Positions 33,934-42,129 of a stretch of DNA of 64,000 nucleotides are shown piece by piece (position 1 is the first letter of the stretch; each line of letters begins with the position of its first letter). Made by a program: the position numbers and the translations under genes. Source of the stretch: Mesorhizobium sp. CA14 (GTDB lineage Bacteria; Pseudomonadota; Alphaproteobacteria; Rhizobiales; Rhizobiaceae); assembly GCF_020165195.1 (NCBI RefSeq), contig NZ_JAIUHR010000003.1, positions 310,001 to 374,000 on the forward strand, given 5' to 3'. The notes beneath the pieces were generated by a model. The model made no database searches. It saw nothing but the letters and a program-made list of their open reading frames with translations, and was not told where the DNA came from.

Positions 33934-34461
33934 ATGCCGGTTTATGCGATCGATGGGAAAGCGCCTGAGTTCGAGGATGCCGATACGAACTGGATTGCGC
34001 CGGACGCCACGCTGATCGGCAATATCCGGATCGGCCGCAATGCCGGCTTCTGGTTCGGCGTTGCCATCCGCGGTGATGGCGAGCCCATCACGATCGGCGC
34101 CGATACCAATGTGCAGGAGCATACGATCATGCACACCGATCCGGGCTTTCCGCTGACCATCGGCCAAGGCTGCACGATCGGCCACAGGGCGCTGCTGCAT
34201 GGCTGTACGATCGGCGACAACAGCCTGATCGGCATGGGCGCCATCGTGCTGAACGGCGCCAGGATCGGCAACAACTCGCTGGTCGGCGCCGGCGCGCTGG
34301 TCACGGAAAACAAGATTTTCCCGGACAATTCGCTGATCGTCGGCTCGCCCGCCAAGGTGATAAGAACGCTGGACGAAGCGGCGATCGAGCGGCTGCGTGT
34401 CTCGGCCGCCCACTATGTGGCCAACGCAAAACGCTTCATGGCCAAGCTGAAGGCAGTATGA
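33934..34461 (+). CDS. Gamma-class carbonic anhydrase family protein
   Basis: Left-handed beta-helix protein, 175 aa, of hexapeptide repeats. Zinc ligands appear in NVQEHTIMHTDPG and GCTIGHRALLHGC, as in Cam/CaiE/PaaY-type gamma carbonic anhydrases. Repeats such as IGNIRIGRNAGFWFGVAIRG and IGDNSLIGMGAIVLNGARIG are evident. Activity in short gamma members varies, so catalysis is likely but not certain. Confidence 0.92.
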   Translation: MPVYAIDGKAPEFEDADTNWIAPDATLIGNIRIGRNAGFWFGVAIRGDGEPITIGADTNVQEHTIMHTDPGFPLTIGQGCTIGHRALLHGCTIGDNSLIGMGAIVLNGARIGNNSLVGAGALVTENKIFPDNSLIVGSPAKVIRTLDEAAIERLRVSAAHYVANAKRFMAKLKAV

Positions 34462-34486
34462 CGGCGGCGGGCCGCGCTACGCAACG

Positions 34487-35107
34487 TCATACGCGTCGGT
34501 TGTTCAGCGCCTCGCGCAACAGAAAGACGCCGGCTTCGAAGCCGGCCTGCTCGGCGCCTTCCAGGGCCGTCTCATAGTCGTCGATGCGGGTCCTCAGTGA
34601 GGGGTCCGCGCCTGACAGGAGCAGGAGACGGATCGCCTCGGCGTCGCGCCGGCACACTGCATAGTGCAGCGGCGTCCAATCGTTCACGCCGCGCATGTCC
34701 GGGTCGGCACCGTGCTCGAGCAGGATATGGATGACGTCCAGCCGGTCCGGCCTTTGTGTCGACAACGCTGCGATGACCGAGGGAAAGCCGGCAGGATCCT
34801 CGTAATTCGGGTTCGACCCTGCATCGAGAAGCGCGGCGATGAAGGCGGCCGGACTCCAGTAGATCGCGTATTCCAGCGGATGTCCAAGGCCGAGCTCGAA
34901 CGGCATCCTCTCGTCGAACCAGCGCTCCGAGCCGCCCAGCGCTTTGCCAAGCCCTTCGAAGTCACCCGCCTTGAAGGCGTCGTCGATAGTCTTGAAAAGC
35001 CGGTGTCGGGCGCCGCGATCCTCAGGGACTTCCAGCATCGCCTTCATCCGCAACGAACGAGCTATACTGCTCCCATCCGCCTCGGCGCGGAAGGGTGTGT
35101 CGACCAT
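34487..35107 (-). CDS. Ankyrin-repeat protein
   Basis: Soluble 206-aa protein with four ankyrin-like repeats in its last 150 residues: GHPLEYAIYWSPAAFIAALL, then DVIHILLEHGADPDMRG, WTPLHYAVCRRDAEAIRLLL and LSGADPSLRT. The family mediates protein binding; no partner is evident. The start is the first ATG of the frame; an in-frame ATG at 35038-35047 could be the real one. The region upstream holds the double hairpin at 35168-35242. Confidence 0.8.
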   Translation of the reverse strand: MVDTPFRAEADGSSIARSLRMKAMLEVPEDRGARHRLFKTIDDAFKAGDFEGLGKALGGSERWFDERMPFELGLGHPLEYAIYWSPAAFIAALLDAGSNPNYEDPAGFPSVIAALSTQRPDRLDVIHILLEHGADPDMRGVNDWTPLHYAVCRRDAEAIRLLLLSGADPSLRTRIDDYETALEGAEQAGFEAGVFLLREALNNRRV

Positions 35108-35167
35108 GGTGTCTCGGCAATGTGGCGCCGATCGGTTGCAACCGGTGTGGTGGCGACCCGAAATGGT

Positions 35168-35245
35168 GGAGCCGGCCCGGGGACAGGGGCCGGCTCCTAA
35201 AACCCGGTCGTTGGGGACGGGGAGGGTGGGGACTCGACCGGGCTT
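35168..35245. other. Double hairpin with G-quadruplex loop
   Basis: An 11-bp perfect stem (GGAGCCGGCCC 35168-35178 with GGGCCGGCTCC 35187-35197) is followed by an 8-bp perfect stem (CCCGGTCG 35203-35210 with CGACCGGG 35235-35242). The second loop contains GGGGACGGGGAGGGTGGGG at 35213-35231, four G-runs with loops of 2, 1 and 1 bases, close to an ideal quadruplex. It lies between two minus-strand genes (BTLCP above, ankyrin below). An RNA from the plus strand would carry the quadruplex; the minus strand would be C-rich. Confidence 0.7.
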
Positions 35246-35299
35246 TCTCCCTGGGCACGCCGCCGCGTCACCGCAGCGTACCCGATCGCTTTTAGCGCC

Positions 35300-35905
35300 T
35301 TAGCGGACGCTGGCGACCGCGTCCTCGCGGCCATCGTTGATCGTCACCCAAACGCCCGAATTCTCGGTCGATTGACGCTTGAGGTAAGTGTAGACCGTGT
35401 CGTTCCAGGCGAGCACTTTCGGCTCGAGATTGTCGAGGATGAATTCGCCGAGGCTGGTGCGCACCGTCAGCACCGCATGGCCCTCGCCATTCGGCTGGCG
35501 CACCACCGTCATCAGCAGATCGCCGGCCGGGACGCCGGCGGCCATCAGCTCGCGGCGCTTCTCCAGTCCATAGTCCTCGCAGTCGCCGTAGCCGTTGTCG
35601 GGATAGGCCCAGTATTCCTCCACACCGTAGATCTCCATATCGGTGCGCGGCTTGACGCGGGTGTTGACCGAATTGTTGACGTTGACGATCGTCGCCCACA
35701 GCTTGCGCGTCAGCTCGACCGGCGGAACTTTCGGCGTCCGCTGGTTGCATTCGGCCGGAATGCGCTGGCAGAAATCGTAGTGGCCGACGGGCTGGGTGGT
35801 GCGGCCACCCGTGTGCATGAAAGCCGGTCCTGCGCTTGCCGTGCCCCACGCGGAAAGCTGCATCGCTATTGCCAAGAGCAACAGCTTGCCCCTCGTCATT
35901 TTCAT
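35300..35905 (-). CDS. Transglutaminase-like cysteine protease (BTLCP, LapG-related)
   Basis: Secreted 201-aa protein with a signal peptide (residues 1-25, SAWGTASAG). The BTLCP (Peptidase C93) core is present: catalytic Cys in GDCEDYGLEKRRELM, His in NGEGHAVLTV and Asp in FILDNLEPKV. The founding member LapG is a periplasmic protease that cleaves a surface adhesin under c-di-GMP control. No LapD or giant adhesin is adjacent, so the target is unknown. ATG 35905 has GGGGAGA upstream. Confidence 0.9.
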   Translation of the reverse strand: MKMTRGKLLLLAIAMQLSAWGTASAGPAFMHTGGRTTQPVGHYDFCQRIPAECNQRTPKVPPVELTRKLWATIVNVNNSVNTRVKPRTDMEIYGVEEYWAYPDNGYGDCEDYGLEKRRELMAAGVPAGDLLMTVVRQPNGEGHAVLTVRTSLGEFILDNLEPKVLAWNDTVYTYLKRQSTENSGVWVTINDGREDAVASVR

Positions 35906-36094
35906 TGTGGTAGTCTCCCCGTTTGAGAAGACTGTGCCACCATGGGATTTATTTGACGCAAAAACGCGAAGTAGACATTGAGTAAAACGCCGATAGAATA
36001 AACATAAAATTTGAACTATCGCGATTTTGAATTATTCGGATTTTCCGGGCTTCGTTAGGACTTCACGGCGCTCGACAGCTGCGTCCGGCAGCCC

Positions 36095-36132
36095 AAAAAG
36101 GCAACAAAGAACCGGCCGCCAAGAGCCGGTTC
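36095..36132 (-). terminator. Intrinsic terminator after the PilZ gene
   Basis: On the minus strand GAACCGGC (36125-36132) pairs with GCCGGTTC (36109-36116) around an 8-base loop, followed by TTTGTTGCCTTTTT. It lies 23 bases after the PilZ stop. The remaining DNA to 35906 is AT-rich and should hold the BTLCP promoter. Confidence 0.65.
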
Positions 36133-36155
36133 GCTTCGCTGCTGGTGAGCTTAGG

Positions 36156-36785
36156 TCAGGACCGCGGCGCGTTGAATTCCTGGTCGAGCGTTTCCGGACG
36201 CTGGATGACCGCGAACTCGATGGCGACGCCGTCCTCGAAATGGCGCACCACCTGGCCGCGCATCGTGCCGAGCATGACCTGGACGCCGAGGGCCGGCTTG
36301 ACGTCGATCTCGATCGCAGCGCCCGAGAGCGACAGGTCGATGATGCGACACTGATACTGGCGCCCGTCGGTAAGCTGCAGAACGCTCATCGGATTGCGCG
36401 GCGCCACGCGCTCGTGGCGGCGGTCCTCGGGGAGGTCGAGCTCATGCTTGTTGGCAAGCCAGGTAAGTTGCGCGGCAAGCTTGTCCTTCTTGCGTTCCGA
36501 GGCGATCACGGTCATGGCAAAACCGTCCTGCGACGTGCGCGTCACGATGCCTTCGACGCGGCCGATATGGTCGATATAGGCGATGACCTTCTCTCCCGGC
36601 TTGCCGATACGGTCCGTGCGCAACGCCACGTTGCCGGGCGACATATCGATCACCTGGCATGGATGTTCGGTGCGGTCTTCCAGCATGAAACGTCCGTAAA
36701 TCTTGACGCGGACACGCTGGAAATTGCGCCGCTCAGCTCGTGACGGCGCATATTCTACCGCCGCTGACCTCATGACTGCCTGCAT
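36156..36785 (-). CDS. Protein with two PilZ domains
   Basis: Cytoplasmic c-di-GMP-receptor-type protein of about 209 aa. Domain 1 starts ERRNFQRVRVKIYG and has CQVIDMSPGNVAL, where the second motif is imperfect (D-x-S-x-G-N). Domain 2 starts EDRRHERVAPRNPMS and has CRIIDLSLSGAAIEI, a full RxxxR plus DxSxxG set. So domain 2 should bind c-di-GMP and domain 1 may be degenerate. The start is ATG 36785 or 36773; the longer frame to 36905 is not supported. Likely an effector in motility, adhesion or envelope control. Confidence 0.85.
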   Translation of the reverse strand: MQAVMRSAAVEYAPSRAERRNFQRVRVKIYGRFMLEDRTEHPCQVIDMSPGNVALRTDRIGKPGEKVIAYIDHIGRVEGIVTRTSQDGFAMTVIASERKKDKLAAQLTWLANKHELDLPEDRRHERVAPRNPMSVLQLTDGRQYQCRIIDLSLSGAAIEIDVKPALGVQVMLGTMRGQVVRHFEDGVAIEFAVIQRPETLDQEFNAPRS

Positions 36786-36946
36786 CCCGTTGGCATTCCG
36801 CGCGACGATGCGGGGAATTTCGCCCGAAAAGCTACAGCAATGCAGGTTAACAAACGGGAAAGTCGGCCGCAAAAGCCTGGGTCTAGCAGCCCCCGGGATG
36901 CGCAAAAATTAACCTCGAGGGAAGCGCAAATCCCGCCCGGCCAGGC

Positions 36947-37585
36947 TCATTCGTGACGCCCGCCGTCGAGGACGACGAGATGGCGGATGCGGCGCACGCG
37001 GCCGAGCGCCGAAATGGTCTCCGGAGGATCGAATTCGGCCGGAACGAGCGAGGGGACGTCGATCGCCGGACGGTTCTTCAGGAACATCGGCTCCTTGTCG
37101 GGGTCAATCACCCGGATGGTGTCGATGAGCGCATCGGCGATCGGATCGGCGCCAAGCCAAAACGGCTTGTCGGCGGTGCTGATGATGCCGAGGCAGCGCT
37201 GGTTTTCGGCGCCCCCATCCAGCGGCAGCGACAGGAGCTCGAATTTGTTGGAGCGGCCGTTCCGGCTGAATCCCTCATAGGTCATGAGCAGGACCGACTT
37301 CTGATCGAAAACGCCTTGCATCAGCCGCGACATCAGCCGCTGGTCCTTCTCGCGCCAGAGCGAAGGGAAGGAGAAGCCTTTGAGCTCCCGGCCGTAATAG
37401 GCGCAGAGCCTTGTCCCGGCCAGCCGGAACACCGCTTCGCCACGCGTATCGCGCTCGAGGATGAAGGTGTCGGCCAGAAGCGACTTGATGTCCGCCGGTT
37501 CCACCTCCGATCGCTTCGGGGCGAGGCGGCCATCGCGCAGCTGGTTCCAATATTGGAACAGCGCGATCGATCCTTTTTCGTTCAT
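36947..37585 (-). CDS. PAS_5-domain protein
   Basis: Soluble 212-aa protein, nearly all one PAS_5 domain (the alphaproteobacterial Pfam family): FQYWNQLRDGRLAPKRSEVE, then FILERDTRGEAVFRLAGTRL and CAYYGRELKGFSFPSLW, with LPLDGGAENQRCLGIISTAD further on. Such proteins have no enzymatic output domain. The ATG at 37585 sits at good distance from GGAGCAGG. It is upstream of the PilZ gene on the same strand (160 bases apart) and divergent from the rhomboid gene. Confidence 0.85.
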   Translation of the reverse strand: MNEKGSIALFQYWNQLRDGRLAPKRSEVEPADIKSLLADTFILERDTRGEAVFRLAGTRLCAYYGRELKGFSFPSLWREKDQRLMSRLMQGVFDQKSVLLMTYEGFSRNGRSNKFELLSLPLDGGAENQRCLGIISTADKPFWLGADPIADALIDTIRVIDPDKEPMFLKNRPAIDVPSLVPAEFDPPETISALGRVRRIRHLVVLDGGRHE

Positions 37586-38010
37586 GTCCATCCTGCTCCG
37601 CACAACCTGTCTTTTGATGTCCCATCGGCGAACAGACAGGGCGCCCTCCGATGACCTTCATGCGGTGCGGAGCAGGATGCGTGCCAGTATCGTTAACGTT
37701 TGTTCACGCCTCGGGGTCGTTAAGGTTAACAAGTGGTTTACATTGCGTGCCGCCGAGGCCTGTGACACACCAAAACCACTCCAAAACGGTCGTTCTCGCA
37801 GCGATCGGCAGCACTTCAGTCACGAGTTTATGGGGAGCAGGGGGCTCGACCGGCCGTTCAGGGAACTCCTGGACGGCCTTCTTTTTGATTCGTCCCTGTT
37901 CTGATTCGCGCTTTTTCTGCGCGCCGCTGTGGCGAATAGCCGTTTGTGATTCGAAAGGGCGTGATCTACATGCTCGTCGAAAATCCCGAGTCCCGGACCT
38001 GCAAGGGTGC
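37586..38010. other. Divergent intergenic region with GTTAAC motifs
   Basis: About 425 bases between the PAS_5 gene (minus) and the rhomboid gene (plus). No ORF here is convincing. It is AT-richer than the genes and contains ATCGTTAACGTTTG near 37690 and GTCGTTAAGGTTAACAAG near 37720, which resemble half-sites of CtrA-type TTAA boxes without matching the TTAA-N7-TTAA consensus. The string GATTCG occurs three times in 37880-37960. Confidence 0.35.
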
Positions 38011-38748
38011 ATGAGCGAGCCCGTAAGCCCCACGGAAAACGAACCGCCGCCGGAAGAGGCTTCCGGGCCGCCGCGCCGCGAACCCGTCTTCAACCTGCCG
38101 CCCGCAGTCCTGGCGGTGATCGGCATCTGTGTGGCTGTCCACCTGGTGCGTGTCTATCTGCTGACCGACGACCAGGATTTTGCCCTGCTCGTCCGAGCGG
38201 CCTTCGTCCCCATTCGCTATTCCGGCCGATACGACCTTGATTTTTATACCTTTTCCAGTCCGTTCACCTATGCCTTCCTGCATGGCGGCGTGGCGCATCT
38301 GTTGATCAACATGATCTGGCTTGCCGCTTTTGGTTCGCCTTTGGCCAATCGATTCGGCACGCTGCGCTTTGCGTTGTTCTTCGCTGTAACGAGCCTCGCT
38401 TCGGTGGCGCTCTTCTGGGCGCTGCATCCGCTTGGCGAAGTGCCGTTGGTTGGTGCGTCGGGCGCGATCTCCGGCATGATGGGTGCGTCGGCGCGCTATG
38501 GTTTTCGCGTCGACCGTTCATCCGGCAGGGCGGCCTTCGCCGGCGAGCCCTTGCCGATCGCGGCGGTATTGCGTTCGCGTGGCGTCATGACCTTTCTGGG
38601 AGTCTGGATGGTCATAAATCTCGCCACGGGCCTGCTCGGCTTCGCGCCGGGAATAGAAGGCCAGATCGCCTGGGAAGCACATATCGGCGGCTTCGTTGCC
38701 GGCTTTTTCGGACTGCGTTTCTTCGACCGCCCGCTCCTTGCCGCCTAG
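38011..38748 (+). CDS. Rhomboid-family intramembrane serine protease
   Basis: Six-to-seven-helix membrane protease, 245 aa, with a proline/glutamate-rich cytoplasmic N-terminus of about 35 residues. Catalytic Ser is in VGASGAISGMMGASARYG and His in WEAHIGGFVAGFFG; the conserved Asn is in GVAHLLINMIWLAAFGSPLA. It cleaves membrane substrates; these are unknown. The ATG at 38011 follows AAGGGTGC. The stop codon abuts the palindromic repeat at 38748. Confidence 0.9.
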   Translation: MSEPVSPTENEPPPEEASGPPRREPVFNLPPAVLAVIGICVAVHLVRVYLLTDDQDFALLVRAAFVPIRYSGRYDLDFYTFSSPFTYAFLHGGVAHLLINMIWLAAFGSPLANRFGTLRFALFFAVTSLASVALFWALHPLGEVPLVGASGAISGMMGASARYGFRVDRSSGRAAFAGEPLPIAAVLRSRGVMTFLGVWMVINLATGLLGFAPGIEGQIAWEAHIGGFVAGFFGLRFFDRPLLAA

Positions 38749-38797
38749 AGCATGATCCCGAAAAGTGGGAACCGGTTTTCGGAGAAGATCATGCTCC
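38748..38797. repeat. Palindromic rhizobial repeat (GAGCATGATC type)
   Basis: GAGCATGATC at the left pairs with GATCATGCTC at the right, and CCGAAAA pairs with TTTTCGG, around a GTGGGAACCGG loop. I recall this ~50-base hairpin as abundant between genes in Mesorhizobium and Sinorhizobium. Its first base overlaps the rhomboid stop codon, so the structure could end that transcript. Confidence 0.85.
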
Positions 38798-38982
38798 AAC
38801 AAAGAGATAGGTCAGGATGGCGATTCAACGCGACGCCATCCTGATCTAGTCCTTAGGCGCACTTGAAATGCAACCAATGACGGCGCACGATGTTGCCTAA
38901 GCACCCAGTGTCTTCCTAAGGGCGCCGGGGCTCAGAAGCCGGTTGGGGAGGGGAGCCGGCGTCAAAGGCTGAGGAGGACGCC

Positions 38983-39414
38983 ATGACGGTTAAGGCAATT
39001 CTTGAAAGCAAGGGCCATGACGTGTTCACGCTCGGGCCTAATGAGAAACTCAGCGAGGCCATTCGCATGCTGGCCGAGCACAGGATCGGCGCGCTCGTCA
39101 TCACCAATGGCGACCGCAAGATCGTCGGCATTCTCTCGGAGCGCGATATCGTCAGGGTCGTGGCCAAGGAGGGCGCCGCCGCGCTCGACATCCCCGTGCG
39201 CTCGGCAATGACTCCGAAGGTCAAGATCTGCAACGAAAACCACACCGTCAACGAGGTGATGGAGATCATGACGAGAGGCCGCTTCCGCCATCTGCCGGTG
39301 GAGAAAAACGGCCTGCTCGACGGCATTGTCTCCATCGGCGACGTGGTCAAGCGCCGCATCGAGGATGTCGAGCGCGAGGCCGAGGAGATCAGGGCCTACA
39401 TCGCCACGGCCTAG
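38983..39414 (+). CDS. CBS-domain pair protein
   Basis: Soluble 143-aa protein consisting of two CBS motifs: residues about 8-60 (VFTLGPNEKLSEAIRMLAEH, RIGALVITNGDRKIVGILSE) and 75-130 (VNEVMEIMTRGRFRHLPVEK, GLLDGIVSIGDVVK). Such stand-alone pairs bind adenine nucleotides and act as energy sensors. The last four bases overlap the end of the convergent YjhX-like gene. Downstream partner unknown. Confidence 0.92.
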   Translation: MTVKAILESKGHDVFTLGPNEKLSEAIRMLAEHRIGALVITNGDRKIVGILSERDIVRVVAKEGAAALDIPVRSAMTPKVKICNENHTVNEVMEIMTRGRFRHLPVEKNGLLDGIVSIGDVVKRRIEDVEREAEEIRAYIATA

Positions 39415-39725
39415 CAGGCATGGCGAGGAAACCGCCGGCTGTTTCCAGCCGGCGGCTGTGGCACGTTCCATCGGTTGTCGAGCTCGGCGCGGACGAGTTG
39501 GAGCCCGCGTCGGGTAATGCGGTAAGGACCGCCATTCGTCGAGGAAACCGCTTTCTTGCGCCTCAGCTTCCGAAAGAGATCCAGGTCGAAGCCCGGATAG
39601 CGCCAGCCATCGCGGGTCAGGCACTGGACCGAGGCGATCTTCCTGCTCTCGTTCTTTTCGATTTCGATGCGCCCGCCCTGCGCGAGCAAGTGCAGGATGC
39701 GCTGCTCGTTACGCGATATGTCCAT
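39411..39725 (-). CDS. YjhX-family toxin (UPF0386)
   Basis: A 104-aa protein matching the UPF0386/YjhX family: MDISRNEQRILHLLAQGGRI, then KIASVQCLTRDGWRYPGFDL and FRKLRRKKAVSSTNGGPYRI, ending with LVRAELDNRW. In E. coli YjhX is reported as a toxin whose partner YjhQ is a GNAT-like protein. No adjacent antitoxin is visible; the nearest GNAT gene is at 41511. The start is ATG 39725, which gives the family N-terminus. It overlaps the CBS gene at its 3' end by four bases. Confidence 0.85.
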   Translation of the reverse strand: MDISRNEQRILHLLAQGGRIEIEKNESRKIASVQCLTRDGWRYPGFDLDLFRKLRRKKAVSSTNGGPYRITRRGLQLVRAELDNRWNVPQPPAGNSRRFPRHAC

Positions 39726-40005
39726 TGGAGAATTCCCGGGAAAACAACAAAAGCCGCCGCCGCAAGACATCGCGGCTCGGGGTTTCAGGTTTTTCTGCCC
39801 TGCCTCGCTTAGGAGGTCAGGGCTTCACCGGGACTGAGCGTAAGTGGACATCCACTCTCCATTGGAGGGCGTCCTATAGGCGAAGGTGGCGGAAAAGGCC
39901 AGCGTTCCGGCTTTGCGCTTGTCTCGCGGGGCTGTTTGCACTAGCGAAGTTGCGCACCGAAATATGCGTTCTGCATATCGCGAATTCTAAGTACGCAGGC
40001 CATCC

Positions 40006-41508
40006 ATGAGCATCATCGACACCCGCACCCCCGACGCAAAACGTCTGATCCCCGGCGCCACCGGCGACTGGGAGATCGTCATCGGGCTCGAAGTGCATGC
40101 GCAAGTGATCTCGGAGGCCAAGCTCTTCTCTGGCGCGTCGACCTCCTTCGGCGCGGCGCCCAATGCCAATGTCAGCCTTGTCGACGCGGCGATGCCCGGC
40201 ATGCTGCCGGTCATCAACGAGGAATGCGTCAAGCAGGCGATCCGCACCGGACTTGGTCTGAAGGCCGCGATCAATCACAAGTCGGTCTTCGACCGGAAGA
40301 ACTATTTCTATCCGGACCTGCCGCAGGGCTACCAGATCTCGCAGTACAAGCAGCCGATCGTCGGCGAAGGCAAGGTGATTGTCTCCGTCGGCCCCGACCG
40401 CCAGGGCGAGTTCGAGGATATCGAGGTTGGCATCGAGCGCCTGCATCTGGAACAGGATGCCGGCAAGTCGATGCACGACCAGCACCCGACCATGTCCTAT
40501 GTCGATCTCAACCGCTCCGGCGTGGCTCTGATGGAGATTGTCTCCAAGCCCGATATCCGCTCGGCCGACGAAGCCAAGGCCTATGTCACCAAGCTGCGCT
40601 CGATCATGCGTTATCTCGGCACTTGCGATGGCAACATGGACGAAGGCTCGCTGCGCGCCGACGTCAACGTCTCGGTCCGCCGTCCGGGTGGCGAGTTTGG
40701 CACGCGCTGCGAGATTAAGAACATGAACTCCATCCGCTTCATCGGCCAGGCCATCGAATACGAGGCGCGCCGGCAGATCGCCATTCTGGAAGACGGCGGC
40801 AAGATCGATCAGGAGACGCGACTGTTCGATCCGGCCAAGGGCGAGACGCGTTCGATGCGCTCCAAGGAAGAAGCGCATGACTATCGCTATTTCCCGGATC
40901 CCGACCTTCTGCCGCTGGAGTTCGACCAGGCCTATGTCGACGCGCTCGCCAAGGACCTGCCGGAACTGCCCGACGACAAGAAGGCGCGGCTGGTCGATGT
41001 GCTCGGCCTTTCGGCCTATGACGCCTCGGTGCTGGTTTCGGAAAAGCCGATCGCCGACTATTTCGAAAAGGTGGCGGCAGGCCGCGACGGCAAGCTCGCC
41101 GCCAACTGGGTGATCAACGACCTCCTGGGTCAACTCAACAAAGCCGGCAAGGATATTGAAAATGCTCCGGTTTCGCCCGAACAGCTCGGCGCTGTTCTCG
41201 ACCTGATCAAGGAAGGTACGATCTCCGGCAAGATCGCCAAGGACCTGTTCGAGATCGTCTGGAACGAGGGCGGCGATCCGCGCCAGCTCGTCGAGAACCG
41301 CGGCATGAAGCAGGTCACCGACACCGGCGCCATCGAGAAGGCGGTCGACGAGGTCATCGCCGCCAACCCGGACAAGGCCGAGCAGGCGCGCGCCAAGCCG
41401 ACCATGGCTGGCTGGTTCGTCGGCCAGGTGATGAAGGCGACCGGCGGCAAGGCCAACCCGCAGGTGGTCAACGACCTGGTCAAGGCCAAGCTCGGCATCG
41501 AGGGCTAG
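40006..41508 (+). CDS. gatB: Aspartyl/glutamyl-tRNA(Asn/Gln) amidotransferase subunit B
   Basis: GatB, 500 aa, the kinase-like subunit that activates misacylated Glu-tRNA(Gln) or Asp-tRNA(Asn) for amidation. The signature [19 protein letters not shown] is present, with [20 protein letters not shown] at the N-terminus and a C-terminal YqeY-like helical domain ending [20 protein letters not shown]. gatA and gatC are not in the window. The GNAT gene follows two bases after its stop and probably shares its transcript. The 280 bases before it show no other gene. Confidence 0.98.
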   Translation: MSIIDTRTPDAKRLIPGATGDWEIVIGLEVHAQVISEAKLFSGASTSFGAAPNANVSLVDAAMPGMLPVINEECVKQAIRTGLGLKAAINHKSVFDRKNYFYPDLPQGYQISQYKQPIVGEGKVIVSVGPDRQGEFEDIEVGIERLHLEQDAGKSMHDQHPTMSYVDLNRSGVALMEIVSKPDIRSADEAKAYVTKLRSIMRYLGTCDGNMDEGSLRADVNVSVRRPGGEFGTRCEIKNMNSIRFIGQAIEYEARRQIAILEDGGKIDQETRLFDPAKGETRSMRSKEEAHDYRYFPDPDLLPLEFDQAYVDALAKDLPELPDDKKARLVDVLGLSAYDASVLVSEKPIADYFEKVAAGRDGKLAANWVINDLLGQLNKAGKDIENAPVSPEQLGAVLDLIKEGTISGKIAKDLFEIVWNEGGDPRQLVENRGMKQVTDTGAIEKAVDEVIAANPDKAEQARAKPTMAGWFVGQVMKATGGKANPQVVNDLVKAKLGIEG

Positions 41509-41510
41509 CG

Positions 41511-41999
41511 ATGTTCGTGCGCACGGCGAGCGAACGCGATCTCGCAGCCGTCCGCGCGTTAATGGTCGAGACTTGGCATGCCACTTACGACGCCATCTAT
41601 GGAGCCAAGCGGGTAACTGAAATCACGGATGACTGGCATTCGATCGCCTCGCTCAAGGCGCGGCTGACGCGCCCGAATTCCGAATTCCTGGTCGCTGACG
41701 ACGGCAAGCGGCTCGGCGGCATGGCGTTCGCCGCCGCCACCACCGACCCGAAGATCGTCCTTTTGAACCAGCTCTATGTGCATCCGACCTGCCAGCGGCA
41801 GGGGATCGGCCAATTGCTGCTCGATGAAGTCGAAGCCAGTTTTCCGGAGATGGATACGCTGCGCCTCGAAGTCGAGGAAGCAAATGCCGTGGCGATCGCC
41901 TTCTACGAGGCGAACGGGTTCCGCCCGGCAGGCAGGACCGCCGATTGCGGCGGCAATTCGGGACTGCCCGCCCTCATCATGGAGAAGCGGCTCCGCTAG
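41511..41999 (+). CDS. GNAT-family N-acetyltransferase
   Basis: Acetyl-CoA-dependent N-acetyltransferase of 162 aa. Motif A (acetyl-CoA pyrophosphate loop) is LYVHPTCQRQGIGQLLLDEV; motif B is EVEEANAVAIAFYEANGFRP. The acceptor is unknown. Two bases separate it from gatB. Confidence 0.92.
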   Translation: MFVRTASERDLAAVRALMVETWHATYDAIYGAKRVTEITDDWHSIASLKARLTRPNSEFLVADDGKRLGGMAFAAATTDPKIVLLNQLYVHPTCQRQGIGQLLLDEVEASFPEMDTLRLEVEEANAVAIAFYEANGFRPAGRTADCGGNSGLPALIMEKRLR

Positions 42000-42129
42000 G
42001 TCGGCGGCGAGCCCCCATTCATCGCGCGGTTTTGATTTGATCGCGCCGACCCGCGTGGTCAAGGCTGCGCATCGCCGGTGTCCCGCTCTCCACTAGGCAG
42101 AGGCGTCGCCGGCAAAATGGGGGATTGCC

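Noticed and set aside
37680-37745. CtrA binding site near the PAS/rhomboid promoters
   Set aside because: TTAA motifs are present but the spacing does not match TTAA-N7-TTAA.
39411-41999. YjhX/GNAT toxin-antitoxin pair (39411 and 41511)
   Set aside because: The genes are on opposite strands and separated by gatB; no evidence of pairing beyond family names.
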